NCBI RefSeq assembly: GCF_024505055.1
Contig: NZ_JANIBL010000019.1
Coordinates: forward strand, 1-64,000
Length of the DNA: 64,000 nt
Origin: Methylomonas rosea
GTDB lineage: Bacteria > Pseudomonadota > Gammaproteobacteria > Methylococcales > Methylomonadaceae
Direction of reading: 5' to 3'
The stretch's first letter is position 1. Each line of letters begins with the position of its first letter. The notes beneath the pieces were generated by a model that had not been told where the DNA came from, did no database searches, and saw nothing but the letters and a program-made list of their open reading frames with translations. The translations under genes and the position numbers were made by a program. This document shows, one piece after another, positions 17,131-27,360 of the stretch.

Positions 17131-17979
17131 ATGAAAAACTGGTTAAGGCTGAAGTGGTTTTGGAATTTAGAGCCTGCTGAGTGCGGCGGAAGTGGGAGGT
17201 GCTTTAACGGCGCCTTGAAGTCTTCGTCGCGGTCAAAGTTCTTTCCGCCCAGGATCAGGCCTTCAATTCTAATCGGCTGCGGCGTCTTACTGGCCGCAGG
17301 CTTTTCGACAGCCTGGGCCCAATCCCCTGATGCCGGCAAACCCCTATCGGCTATCGAATTTGTGGTCAGCGAAGATAACCTGCGCCAGTTTGGCTTTGCG
17401 GTGGAATCGCAAGCTCTCGCCGAGCGTGTCCGCGCGAATTTGGCAGAGTGGGAGTTTCCCCTTGCGGCCAAAGGCCCATACAGCCACCAACTACTAGCCA
17501 AGCTCGGTAAAGTGACACACCGCGAAACGCCGGTGGGTTTTTCCTTTTCCAGCGGCAATTCCGACCCGCGCGCGACCGATTTTCAAAAAGCCGATGTGTT
17601 GCCGATTACTTGTACCTTACGCGATGCCGGCAATCAGGCCGTTCTGCTGGAACGCGAATCGACGTTTAGCGCCCATGCCTTGGGCAGAGACGTGTTGCCG
17701 GCGCGGATTGTCGATAAGTTGGTCGATCAAATTGGCACCGCTTGTCTGGATGTGCTGGAGCACGCGCCGTTGCCGAAACAACCTGGTCGCGTGAAAACCG
17801 AACTGTTCAAACCCAAGTGGATGCCGGACGTGCGGGTCGAGGTGAGAGAAGTTCAGGGCCCGGTTGATGCGAATGGGGTGGCGCAGCCGGCCGCTGTCGG
17901 CGACGAGCCGAAGAAGGAAATTATTATTCATAATCAGGGGACGCCGGTGATATTTCAGTTTGGACATGAGAGGAAGTGA
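17131..17979 (+). CDS. Exported hypothetical protein divergent from the urea operon
   Basis: Not recognised, 282 residues. GAGG lies nine bases before the ATG. Residues about 45-63 (SILIGCGVLLAAGFSTAWAQ) form a signal sequence preceded by an unusually long basic N-region, so the true start could lie further in, though no better site is visible. The mature part has no clear domain; it contains one Cys pair (PITCTLRD and GTACLDV) and several Pro-rich loops. It shares the 180-bp divergent promoter region, with its palindrome, with the porin-urt operon, which suggests but does not prove a link to nitrogen supply. Confidence 0.65.
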   Translation: MKNWLRLKWFWNLEPAECGGSGRCFNGALKSSSRSKFFPPRIRPSILIGCGVLLAAGFSTAWAQSPDAGKPLSAIEFVVSEDNLRQFGFAVESQALAERVRANLAEWEFPLAAKGPYSHQLLAKLGKVTHRETPVGFSFSSGNSDPRATDFQKADVLPITCTLRDAGNQAVLLERESTFSAHALGRDVLPARIVDKLVDQIGTACLDVLEHAPLPKQPGRVKTELFKPKWMPDVRVEVREVQGPVDANGVAQPAAVGDEPKKEIIIHNQGTPVIFQFGHERK

Positions 17980-18052
17980 TGTTTAGCTTGGCTCGATTTG
18001 CGTGTGGTACCCAGAAATTTGGTTTATGCATTTGATTGCGGGACGGTTCGTT

Positions 18053-18104
18053 CCTTCTCCCTCAGCACCCACAGGGCATAAAGGAGAAGGCTAGGATGAG
18101 GGGG
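18053..18104. repeat. REP palindrome (CCTTCTCCCT type)
   Basis: CCTTCTCCCTCAGCACCCAC then agggcataaaGGAGAAGGCTAG and gatgaggg. Stem CCTTCTCC/GGAGAAGG. Related to the CCCTCACCC palindromes at 2156-2209 and 6958-6994. It abuts repeat copy G. Confidence 0.65.
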
Positions 18105-18112
18105 TAAGAAGG

Positions 18113-18364
18113 AGTCGCTGGCGCGACGGCTGGTTTTAATGTCGGGTCTCGGCCCGACAGCCGAGTAACTTTTCTTTGTTTGGCCAAAGAAAAGTCACCA
18201 AAAGAAAAGCCACCCGGCATTCCGCCAATTTCCTGCGCTTCTCGCTTTTGGCGAGGGTTTTTGGAAGGGCCGTCCCTGGCCCTCCGAAAACGAGCGGCAT
18301 CCCTGCCGCTCCCCTGCGGGCTGATCTCGCCAAAAGCTGCGATGCTCGGGGCGGAATAACGGGA
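18113..18364 (-). repeat. Large multi-hairpin dispersed element, copy G
   Basis: Minus-oriented full copy, the closest relative of copy A: the enclosing 12-bp stem GCTTTTGGCGAG (18244-18255) with CTCGCCAAAAGC (18326-18337) is identical. The end hairpin is GTCGC-tggc-GCGAC. The 14-bp stem has one A-C mismatch. It occupies most of the gap between the exported protein and the next gene. Confidence 0.85.
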
Positions 18365-18487
18365 GCAACCCTCTTCGCGAGATCGGAAGCAGTTGGATGA
18401 TTTTGTATGTTTGATGCCATAGGGTGTTGTAGGATGCTGTCGGCGATAGCCAGCACAAACGACCGAAGCCATCAAACGGAAAAAATT

Positions 18488-19153
18488 ATGAACGATGATA
18501 CATCAAAGAAAAAAGGCGTCCGCGTTGCTTTATCGAAAAATCAGGCATCAGAAGGACTAGGTCGTGAACTTGTCGAATTGAGTTCTAAGTGGTTAGCAGA
18601 CGGAAAGTTTGACTCGCATGAACTCGAAGAGTTGACTGCTTGGCTCGCTAAGGTCCCAGTCGACAGCCTTCCTGCAATTCGATTTTTAAAAGAGGAGGTC
18701 GAGCGATTTATTTCTGCCGGAGAAATTTCTGAATGGGAGCTAAACCGTCTGCAAAATGCGGTAATTCGCGTCATTCCTCAAAGAGAGCGTCAAGAAGCAA
18801 AGTCAGCACGCGCTGAATACGATCGAGTCAATTCGGAGAACCGAGCACGGGAGCGTGAGAAGAATAGGCAAGAGAAGGCCGAATATTGGAGAGGATTAAG
18901 AAAGCAGTACGCCAGCGATTGGGAGAATGAATCTGCCTCCGATGCGCAATTGGACTTTATTCGTGATCTTGGGGGTAAGGTTTCATCTGAAATTTCAAAA
19001 TTAGAAGCGGCTGAGTTGATAGATGACTTACTTAATAAGAACGCGCCGGCGGCGGCAAACATTAAATCAGGATCTGGTTGCTTTTCAGTTGTGGTTGTTT
19101 TTTTGATAGTTTTGACAGGCTTTCTTTACTCGCTCGGAAAACTAGCATCGTAG
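18488..19153 (+). CDS. Orphan protein with C-terminal membrane anchor
   Basis: No confident family. The ATG at 18488 is used because the upstream extension lacks a ribosome binding site and reads as leader. The 221-residue product has three parts. Residues about 15-105 are acidic and helical (SSKWLADGKFDSHELEELTA, AGEISEWELNRLQNAVIR). Residues about 105-150 are a charged Arg/Glu/Lys helix. A motif DAQLDFIRDLGGKVSSEISK-LEAAELIDDLLN resembles a short helical module seen in varied proteins next to nucleic-acid domains. The tail FSVVVVFLIVLTGFLYSLG is a membrane anchor. Base composition is more AT-rich than neighbours, and a REP sits at its stop codon. Confidence 0.65.
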   Translation: MNDDTSKKKGVRVALSKNQASEGLGRELVELSSKWLADGKFDSHELEELTAWLAKVPVDSLPAIRFLKEEVERFISAGEISEWELNRLQNAVIRVIPQRERQEAKSARAEYDRVNSENRAREREKNRQEKAEYWRGLRKQYASDWENESASDAQLDFIRDLGGKVSSEISKLEAAELIDDLLNKNAPAAANIKSGSGCFSVVVVFLIVLTGFLYSLGKLAS

Positions 19154-19178
19154 GGTGGGCTCGGCTTTTTGTGCCCAC
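19149..19178 (+). repeat. REP palindrome, left partner of the second RAYT
   Basis: CGTAGGGTGGGCTCGGCTTT then TTGTGCCCAC. Its reverse complement lies at 19912-19941 with one mismatch in 30 positions. This REP family is unrelated in sequence to the one around the first RAYT. Confidence 0.85.
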
Positions 19179-19228
19179 GCGGGGAAAACCACAAACCCTG
19201 ATTTAACCATCAAAAATTAACGACCGGA

Positions 19229-19898
19229 ATGTCCCGTTACCGCCGCTCGCAAAATCCCGGTGCAACGTATTTTTTCACGGTGGTGACGTATCGGCGGCAG
19301 ACGATTTTATGCGATGCACCGATACGGGAGGCTTTGCGCAAGGCGATTGCAAGCACTCGCGCCAAACGGCCGTTTACCATCGATGCCTGGGTTCTGTTGC
19401 CGGATCACTTGCATTGCATTTGGACATTGCCGGTTGGTGATGGAGATTATGCAACCCGTTGGAGCGTGATCAAACGTCAGGTGAGCGTGGCTTGTGGCGA
19501 TGAATACCGTCGGGCCGAATGGATCAATGCGTCGAAGCAAAAACATCGGGAATCGACCTTATGGCAACGTCGGTATTGGGTCCATCAAATACGGGATGAA
19601 ACCGATTTTGCCCGGCATATGGATTACATTCATTACAACCCGGTAAAGCACCAATGTCGTTAAGATAAGCTTTAGCCAGGTTACTTCCCCTCTTTGAAAA
19701 AGAGGGGCCAGGGGAGATTTTTTAAATAAATCCCCCTCAATCCCCCTTTTTCAAAGGGGGAAGCATGGGTATTCAGCCACCAAGAGAATTTTCCAAAGGG
19801 TATAAAGGCCTTATTCTACGTTTCATCGTTATGTTGAAGAAGTGTGTTCGTTGAATCGGGGCGGTGATGGTGTTGATGATTTGGTTGCGGGGGAATGA
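19229..19898 (+). pseudogene. RAYT transposase disrupted near its C-terminus by a small insertion
   Basis: Codons 1-141 form a good Y1/RAYT protein: YRRSQNPGATYFFTVVTYRR, H60-L61-H62 in LLPDHLHCIW, WQRRYWVHQIRDETDF and Tyr133 in MDYIHYNPVKH. After NPVKH the frame runs into CQR-like codons and stops at 19661-19663. A 110-bp element (19651-19760) is inserted there, flanked by AAGCA on both sides. Removing it restores K-H-G-Y. A further in-frame stop follows, then the lost C-terminal block PYSTFHRYVEE is recognisable at about 19809-19841 and that frame ends at 19896-19898. Catalytic residues remain, so the truncated 144-residue product might still fold. Confidence 0.85.
19651..19760. mobile_element. 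110-bp MITE-like insertion in the RAYT gene
   Basis: Flanked by the 5-bp direct repeat AAGCA (19646-19650 and 19761-19765), as expected for a target-site duplication. It contains two related hairpins, CCCCTCTTTgaaAAAGAGGGG (19687-19707) and CCCCCTTTttcAAAGGGGG (19742-19760), which are also approximately complementary to one another. There is no coding capacity, so an element elsewhere would have to mobilise it. Confidence 0.65.
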
Positions 19899-19911
19899 GC
19901 GGTTTGTCCGT

Positions 19912-19941
19912 GTGGGCACAAAAAGCCGTGCCCACCCTACG
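19912..19941 (-). repeat. REP palindrome, right partner of the second RAYT
   Basis: GTGGGCACAAAAAGCCGTGC then CCACCCTACG. Inverted, near-identical copy of 19149-19178, completing a symmetrical REP-RAYT-REP unit of about 790 bp. Confidence 0.85.
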
Positions 19942-19996
19942 CCGACTTTTGGCGAGAATCGGACCAAATCCGTTTTAATAGCAGGATGGTTTTCGT

Positions 19997-20328
19997 CCCG
20001 TATGCCGCGCCGAGCACCGGAGCTTTTGGTGGGAATAGCCCAAAGGGGTGCGGCAGGGATGCCGCTCGTTGGCGAAGGGGCAGGAAGCCCCTTTCGCCAA
20101 CCCCCGCCAAAAGCTTCGGAGCGCAGGATAAATCGGCAGGATAAATCGGCAGGATAGCCGATTTGCATGCATTGAACCCGTAGGGCGAAGCACATGGATG
20201 TGCCGAGTGAGCTAAGCGGCATTCGGGTGGCTTTTTCTTTGAATACTTTCTTTTGACCACGCAAAAGAAAGTATTTCGGCCGTCGGGCCGAGACCCGACT
20301 TCAAAAACACCCGTCGCGGCAGCGACAC
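19997..20328 (+). repeat. Large multi-hairpin dispersed element, copy H, with nested insertion
   Basis: Enclosing stem GCTTTTGGTGGG (20022-20033) with CCCGCCAAAAGC (20103-20114) has one G-U pair. The 14-bp stem is AATACTTTCTTTTG with CAAAAGAAAGTATT, where the first base pair has changed from G-C to A-T on both sides. The element ends with hairpin GTCGC-ggca-GCGAC at 20313-20326, only eight bases before the ATG of the sensor kinase gene. A duplicated AATCGGCAGGATA and the small nested element lie between the enclosing stem and the 14-bp stem. Confidence 0.85.
20143..20211 (+). repeat. Nested small element inside copy H
   Basis: Hairpin AATCGGCAGGATAGCCGATT, then gcatgc and a hairpin GCACATGGATGTGC, ending cgagtgag. 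In copy D the second hairpin is GTACATGGATGTAC, a compensated C-G/T-A exchange. It sits 3' of the enclosing stem here, but within its 5' loop in copy D. Confidence 0.7.
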
Positions 20329-20334
20329 AACAAC

Positions 20335-23300
20335 ATGAAGCCAATTCACCAAAACATCACCAAAATCCGCCGCGACTACAACCTGTTGGTCGCCAACGAA
20401 ACCCTGGAAGACTACGCGCTCCGCTATGCACCGCGCAGCTTCAGGAAATGGTCGGAGTTCCAGGTCGCCAACACCGCCTTCGGCTCCACCTCGTTTCTGG
20501 TGCTGGAAGCGATCGGCGGCTTTTTGTCCATCAATTACGGTTTTACTAATGCCTGTTGGGCGATTCTGATCGTCGGCATCGTGATTTTCATCACCAGCTT
20601 GCCGATCAGTTATTACGCGGCCCGTTACCACATCGACATTGATTTGCTGACCCGTGCCGCCGGTTTCGGTTACATCGGCTCTACCGTTACCTCGCTGATT
20701 TACGCCTCGTTTACCTTCACGCTATTTGCGCTGGAGGCTTCGATCATGTCGCTGGCGATTGAATTGTATTTCCAGATTCCGCTGGCCGTCGCGCATGTGG
20801 TCAGTGCGGTGATCGTGGTGCCGCTGGTGACGTTTGGGATTACCACCATCAGCAGGATGCAGTTATGGACCCAGCCGATCTGGCTGGTGCTGTTGATTGC
20901 GCCTTACATCGCTGTGGCCCATGCCGAGCCGGAAGCGCTGATGACTTTAAAAACTTACTTCTGGATTGCCGGCAGTGGCGAAGGCTTCGATTGGCTGTTG
21001 TTCGGCACCGCAAGCACCGTAGCGTTTTCGATGGTCGCGCAAATCGGCGAGCAGGTGGATTTTCTGCGCTTCATGCCGGATAAGACCAAGGCCAATAAAT
21101 TCAAATGGTGGGCGGCGATGCTGGCGGCTGGTCCGGGCTGGATCGTGTTTGGCGTGGTTCGGCAAATTGCCGGCGCCTTGCTGGCGCATCTGGCGATTCG
21201 GCACGGTATCAGCCCGCAGCATGCGCACGAGCCGACGCAAATGTATCTGGTGGCCTATAACGAGTTGTTCGAGAATCCGCAATGGGCTTTGGCGACCACG
21301 ACCTTGTTCGTGGTTCTCAGCCAGATCAAGATTAACGTCACCAATGCTTATGCCGGTTCGCTGGCCTGGTCGAATTTTTTCTCAAGGTTGACGCATAGCC
21401 ATCCGGGCCGGGTGGTGTGGTTGTTGTTTAACGTGCTCATCGCCTTGTTGTTGATGGAGTTTGGCGTATTCGGCGCGCTGGAAAAGGTGTTGGGTTTGTT
21501 TTCGAATATGTCGATTGCCTGGATCAGCGCGGTGGCGGCGGAGTTGATGATCAACAAGCCCTTGGGACTGAGCCCGAAGGAAATCGAATTCAAACGCGCC
21601 TATTTGTCCGATCTGAATCCGGTGGGGATGGTTGCGACGTTTGTGGCGTCGGTGGTATCCATTCTGGCTTATGTCGGGCTGTTCGGCGAATGGCCCAAGG
21701 CTTTTTCGGCATTTATTGCTTTGGGTTTAGCCTTTTTACTGGTGCCGATCATCGCGTATTGTTGCGGCGGTAAACATTATCTGGCGCGCGACCGGAAAAA
21801 GCACAATCGTAAGTCGCACGACAAATGCTCGATTTGCGAGAACGAATTCGAGCACGATGACATGGCCTATTGTCCGGCCTATGCCGGCAGTATTTGCTCG
21901 CTGTGTTGCACGCTGGACGCGCGCTGTTTGGATGCCTGCAAGCCGGGTTTTCGTTTTGATGACTATCTGGAGAGTTTGGCTAAGGCGTTGATGCCGGATT
22001 TTATCGGCATAACTGCGCGTTTGCGCTTGTTGCGTTTTGGACTGCTGTTTGGTTTTTTGACCATCCTGACCGGGATTTTTATCAGCATCATTTATTACCA
22101 GGATTTATTGAGCGTCCAGCATAATCAACCGGCCTTTGGCTTGTTGATCAACAACTTCCTGAAGATATATGCGTCCTTGCTGGTGTTTATTGGGTTGTGT
22201 ACCTGGTGGCTGATTTTGAATGCCGAGAGCCGACGGGTGGCGCATGAAGAAACCGCCAAACAGACCCAATTGTTGTTGCAGGAAATCGAGCAACACAAAC
22301 AAACCGATCTGAAGTTGCAGCAGGCGCGGCGCATGGCGGATGCCGCCAATCAGGCCAAGAGTCGTTTCTTGAGCAATATGAGTCACGAGATTCGTTCGCC
22401 GCTGAACAGCATCGTCGGCTATGCGCACATTTTAAATCAGGACCCGAATATCCCGGAAAACCGCCGGCAAGCGGTCGATACCTTAAAGCGTAGCGGCGAA
22501 CACTTGAGTGCGTTGATCGAGGACATTCTGGATATTGCCCGGATCGAGGCGCGCAAATTCGATTTTAAATATCAGCCTATCGATTTTCCGGGCTTTATCG
22601 AACATCTGGTGCATGTCTTCAAAGCGCAAGCCGAAGACAAGGGCTTGAGTTTTAATTGTCAGCTGACCACCGTGTTGCCGCAGCGGATACGCGGTGATGA
22701 AAAACGGGTAGGGCAGATATTGATGAACCTGCTCGGCAATGCCGTCAAGTTCACCAGCCAGGGCGGCATCGTATTTCGGATCGGTTACAGCAGCGGGGTG
22801 GCCAGCTTTCAGGTGTCCGATACCGGCAGCGGCATTGACGAGCAGCAATTGCAAAATATCTTTCAACCGTTCACACGGTTGGATACGCCGACCGGCAATG
22901 CGGTGTCGGGTAGCGGTTTGGGGCTGACCATCAGTAAAATCCTAACCGAGGTAATGGGCGGCGAATTGACGGTGCAAAGCCGAGTGGGTGAGGGTTCCAC
23001 GTTTAGCGTAAGGCTGTTATTGCCGAGTCTGGGGGTGGAAAATGAAGCGGAACCCCACGCACCCATCATCGGCTATCAAGGTGCGCGCCGGCGGATCATG
23101 GTGGTGGACGACCAGCGCGAACATCGGGAGTTATTGTTGTCCTTGCTGGAGCCGTTGGGCTTTTATCTGGAAGAGGCGGATTCCGGGGAGGCTTGCTTGG
23201 ACAAGGTGGCGGAACAGCAGCCGGATCTGATTCTGCTGGATATTTCCATGAGCGGCATAGACGGTATCGAAACCGCGATGCGTCTGCGCGAGCTTGGTTT

Positions 23301-23708
23301 ACAGATGCCGATTCTGGTACTGAGCGCCAATGCCTATCCCGGTGATCGGTTGGCGGTGTTAAATGCGGGGTGCAACGATTTTCTGTCCAAGCCGATTCAA
23401 GTCCCGCAGCTGATCAGCAAGCTGAAGCTGTATTTGTCGCTGACCTGGGTTTATCAAGACGATGGCGTGCAAGCGGTTCCCGAGAAAGCGAGCGAGCCAA
23501 TGCTGGTGCCGCCGCCGGAATTAATACAAGTCTGCGTGGAATGCGTCAGGATAGGCGACTTGTTGGAATTGAAGAAAGTGCTGGCACAACTCAATCAAAC
23601 CGAGCCGCGCTATAGCGCATTTTTTGCCAAGCTGACGGCTTTGGCCAACCAATTTCGGGTAGGCGAAATCAGAAAATTGTTGAATATGCACAAACAGGAG
23701 GTGTCCCG

Positions 23709-23712
<4 letters not shown>
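20335..23712 (+). CDS. Transporter-coupled hybrid histidine kinase (NCS1 permease-HK-REC)
   Basis: A 1125-residue membrane sensor. Residues about 1-490 form an NCS1-type (nucleobase:cation symporter-1) permease with about 12 hydrophobic helices. Residues 498-535 are a Cys-rich module (CSIC...YC...ICSLCC...C...C) likely to bind zinc. Two more membrane helices (about 560-640) and a coiled coil precede HisKA with His684 (NMSHEIRSP). A HATPase domain (GSGLGLTISK) and a receiver with Asp969 (LILLDISMSG) follow. The plan resembles CbrA-type kinases in which a transporter domain senses the substrate. The ATG lies just after repeat copy H with no obvious ribosome binding site. It overlaps the response regulator gene by 4 bp. 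Confidence 0.9.
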
Positions 23713-24638
<926 letters not shown>

Positions 24639-24649
24639 TTCAAAGCCAA

Positions 24650-24686
24650 AAAAAGGCCGGTAACCTTATGGGTTGCCGGCCTTTTT
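24650..24686. terminator. Strong bidirectional rho-independent terminator
   Basis: AAAAAGGCCGGTAACC (24650-24665) pairs with GGTTGCCGGCCTTTTT (24671-24686) through one G-U pair, with a 5-nt loop. A-tract and T-tract flanks make it usable for the response regulator gene on the plus strand and for fabG on the minus strand. Confidence 0.85.
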
Positions 24687-24711
24687 GGGGTATGGAGAAA
24701 CGTTGTCGCCT

Positions 24712-25440
24712 TTAAGGCATGTACATGCCGCCATTCACATGCAAGGTTTCGCCGGTGATGTAGGAGGCTTGCTCGGAGGCCAGGAAAGATACGGCATGGG
24801 CGATTTCTTCCGGCTGACCGAGGCGGCCCAGCGCAATCGAGCCCAGCAGAGCATTCTTGATGTCTTCCGACAATTCCTTGGTCATATCGGTGTCGATAAA
24901 GCCGGGGGAAACGGTGTTGACGGTGATGCCGCGTGAACCGACTTCTTTGGCCATGGATTTAGCAAAGCCGATCATGCCGGCCTTGGCTGCCGCATAGTTG
25001 GCTTGGCCGGCGTTGCCGGTGGAACCGACGACAGAGGAAATATTGATGATGCGGCCGTAACGGACTTTCATCATGGCGCGCAATACCGCTTTGCTCATCC
25101 GGAAGATCGAGGTCAGGTTGGTGTTGATAATGTCGTCCCATTCTTCGTCTTTCATCCGCATCAACAGGTTGTCGCGGGTGATGCCGGCGTTGTTGACCAG
25201 GACTGCCGGGGTGCCGTAGGCATCGCCGGTGGTTTTGATAAAGCTTTCAATGTCGGCGGAATCGGCGACATTGAGTCTATAACCTTTGCCGTTTTCGCCC
25301 AGGTAGCTGGAAATAGCGTCGGCGCCGCTATCGGAGGTGGCGGTACCGACGACAAAAAATCCGTCGGCGACTAATTTTTCGGCAATGGCCCGGCCTATGC
25401 CGCGGCTGGCGCCGGTAACAATGGCGAGTTTTTTATCCAC
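24712..25440 (-). CDS. fabG: 3-oxoacyl-[acyl-carrier-protein] reductase
   Basis: NADPH-dependent reductase of type II fatty acid synthesis. It shows the Rossmann motif TGASRGIGRAIAE, NNAGITRD, catalytic Ser-Tyr-Lys (ISSVVGSTGNAGQANYAAAK) and the C-terminal YITGETLHVNGGM. The GTG at 25440 is preferred over the longer frame at 25500, since it gives the family N-terminus (VDKKLAIVTGAS), 242 residues. It overlaps the end of fabD by 8 bp. In the standard order acpP and fabF would come next; here a terminator and an unrelated convergent gene follow. Confidence 0.95.
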   Translation of the reverse strand: MDKKLAIVTGASRGIGRAIAEKLVADGFFVVGTATSDSGADAISSYLGENGKGYRLNVADSADIESFIKTTGDAYGTPAVLVNNAGITRDNLLMRMKDEEWDDIINTNLTSIFRMSKAVLRAMMKVRYGRIINISSVVGSTGNAGQANYAAAKAGMIGFAKSMAKEVGSRGITVNTVSPGFIDTDMTKELSEDIKNALLGSIALGRLGQPEEIAHAVSFLASEQASYITGETLHVNGGMYMP

Positions 25441-26389
25441 GGAGTTGCTCCACAACGTTGTTGATGGTTTCGGGGTCGTATAGTGTGTAATGCGCGGCAT
25501 CCGGCGCGATGCGTTTGTTCAAGCCGACTAATACTTTGCCGGGTCCGCATTCGACAAAGGCGGTGACCCCTTGTTCGTGCATGAATTTGACGCTTTCAAC
25601 CCAACGTACCGGTTTGAACAATTGTTCTTTTAATGCATAGCGAATTACTTCCGGCGAACCGTGCGATTTGACGTCGGCATTGTGGATCAAAGTGCTATTC
25701 GGCATCTCGACGTTAAGGCTTTGCAGTATTTCGTTGAGCTTGTCGGATGCGGCTTCCATCAGTGCGCAGTGGGACGGCACACTAACCGGCAACTTTAAGG
25801 CGCGTTTGGCGCCCAGTGCTTTCAAGGCTTCCATTGCGCGTTCCACCGCAGCGGTTTCGCCGGCAATCACAACTTGACCTGGGGCATTGAAATTGGCTGC
25901 AGCAACGATTTCGCCATTGGCAACTTCGGCGCAGGTGTTAACGACTTGATGATCTTCCAGGCCCAGAATAGCTGCCATCGCGCCTTCTCCGGCTGGTACG
26001 GCTTCCTGCATCAGTCGGCCGCGCTCGGCCACCAGGCGAATGGCGTCTTCATAGCCCAGCGCGCCGGAGCAGACCAGGGCAGTGTATTCGCCCAAGCTGT
26101 GGCCAGCCATCCAGGCGGGTTTGATGTCGGTTTTTTCGCACCAGGCTCGCCATACTGCAACGCCGGCCGCCAGCATCGCCGGCTGGGTGTTGTGGGTTTG
26201 GTTCAAGTCGGTGTCCGGGCCGTTGGCGACCATATTCCACAGATCGAACCCCAGCACGTCGGAGGCTTGCTCGAAAGTTTGCTTGACCAGCGGATTGGCG
26301 GCGGCCAGCGTGCCCAGCATGCCGACGGCTTGCGAGCCTTGTCCGGGAAATACGAATGCCAGATTGTAACTTTGTTCTATCGTCGTCAT
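25433..26389 (-). CDS. fabD: Malonyl-CoA:ACP transacylase
   Basis: 318 residues, transfers malonyl groups from CoA to acyl carrier protein. The motifs are FVFPGQGSQAVGML at the N-terminus, nucleophile serine in GHSLGEYTALV, and catalytic His in SVPSHCALM. The length is normal. It lies between fabH and fabG in the same orientation, with only two bases between the fabH stop and the fabD start, consistent with one operon. Confidence 0.97.
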   Translation of the reverse strand: MTTIEQSYNLAFVFPGQGSQAVGMLGTLAAANPLVKQTFEQASDVLGFDLWNMVANGPDTDLNQTHNTQPAMLAAGVAVWRAWCEKTDIKPAWMAGHSLGEYTALVCSGALGYEDAIRLVAERGRLMQEAVPAGEGAMAAILGLEDHQVVNTCAEVANGEIVAAANFNAPGQVVIAGETAAVERAMEALKALGAKRALKLPVSVPSHCALMEAASDKLNEILQSLNVEMPNSTLIHNADVKSHGSPEVIRYALKEQLFKPVRWVESVKFMHEQGVTAFVECGPGKVLVGLNKRIAPDAAHYTLYDPETINNVVEQLRG

Positions 26390-26391
26390 GT

Positions 26392-27360
26392 TTAGTACCT
26401 GATTAATGCGGAACCCCAGGTGAATCCGGCCCCAAAAGCTTCCATTAATACGGTTTGTCCGCGTTGAATACGGCCGTCGCGCACGCCTTCGTTAAATGCC
26501 AACAATACGGAGGCGGAGGAGGTGTTGCCTTGGTTTTCCAAGGTAAGAATTACTTGGTCCATGGACATGCCCAACTTTTTGGCGGTGGCGGCGATGATGC
26601 GCATGTTGGCTTGATGCGGCACTAGCCAATCGATATTGCTTTGCTGTAAGCCGTTGGCTTCCAGGGTTTCATCGACAATCCGCCCCAGCGTGTTGACCGC
26701 GACCTTGAATACTTCGTTGCCGCGCATGCTGATGTAAGCTGGCTCGTTTTGTTTGGCGACTGCCGCTACCTGCGGATTGGGGCAATACAATAAATCTTCG
26801 TAGCCGCCGTCGGAATGAATATGCGTGGACAAGATGCCCGGTTTATCGCTGGCGGTCAGCAAAATTGCGCCGGCACCGTCGCCGAACAGAATACAGGTAC
26901 CGCGGTCGGTCCAATCGACGATACGGGAACAAATTTCTGTGCCCACCACCAACACATTTTTGGCAAAACCGGTTTTCAGGTATTGATCGGCGATGCTCAG
27001 CCCGTAAACCGAACCGGAGCAAGCGGCCTGAATATCGAAACCGACACATTGCTTGATGCCCAAGCGTTCCTGCAACAGGCAGGCGGTGCTGGGATAGACG
27101 CGATCCGGCGTGCCGGTGGCGACGATGATCATATCGATGTCGTCAACAGCAATTCCGGCCGCCTCAATAGCTTGTCTGGCGGCGATTTCCGCCATGCTGG
27201 AAGCGGTTTCGTCGGGGCCGGCTATGCGGCGGCTTTTGATGCCGGTTCTTTCGTAGATCCAGCTGTCGGATGTGTCCACCGTGGCGGAAATATCGTCATT
27301 GGTGCGTATGGTTTCGGGCAGATAGCCGCCCGTACCGATAACATGAGTCCAGCGTGTCAT
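26392..27360 (-). CDS. fabH: Beta-ketoacyl-ACP synthase III
   Basis: 322-residue initiating condensing enzyme that joins acetyl-CoA with malonyl-ACP. The catalytic Cys is in DIQAACSGSVYG; the His and Asn of the triad are in VPHQANMRI and LENQGNTSSAS. The start overlaps the plsX stop (ATGA). It shows no truncation or odd composition. Confidence 0.97.
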   Translation of the reverse strand: MTRWTHVIGTGGYLPETIRTNDDISATVDTSDSWIYERTGIKSRRIAGPDETASSMAEIAARQAIEAAGIAVDDIDMIIVATGTPDRVYPSTACLLQERLGIKQCVGFDIQAACSGSVYGLSIADQYLKTGFAKNVLVVGTEICSRIVDWTDRGTCILFGDGAGAILLTASDKPGILSTHIHSDGGYEDLLYCPNPQVAAVAKQNEPAYISMRGNEVFKVAVNTLGRIVDETLEANGLQQSNIDWLVPHQANMRIIAATAKKLGMSMDQVILTLENQGNTSSASVLLAFNEGVRDGRIQRGQTVLMEAFGAGFTWGSALIRY

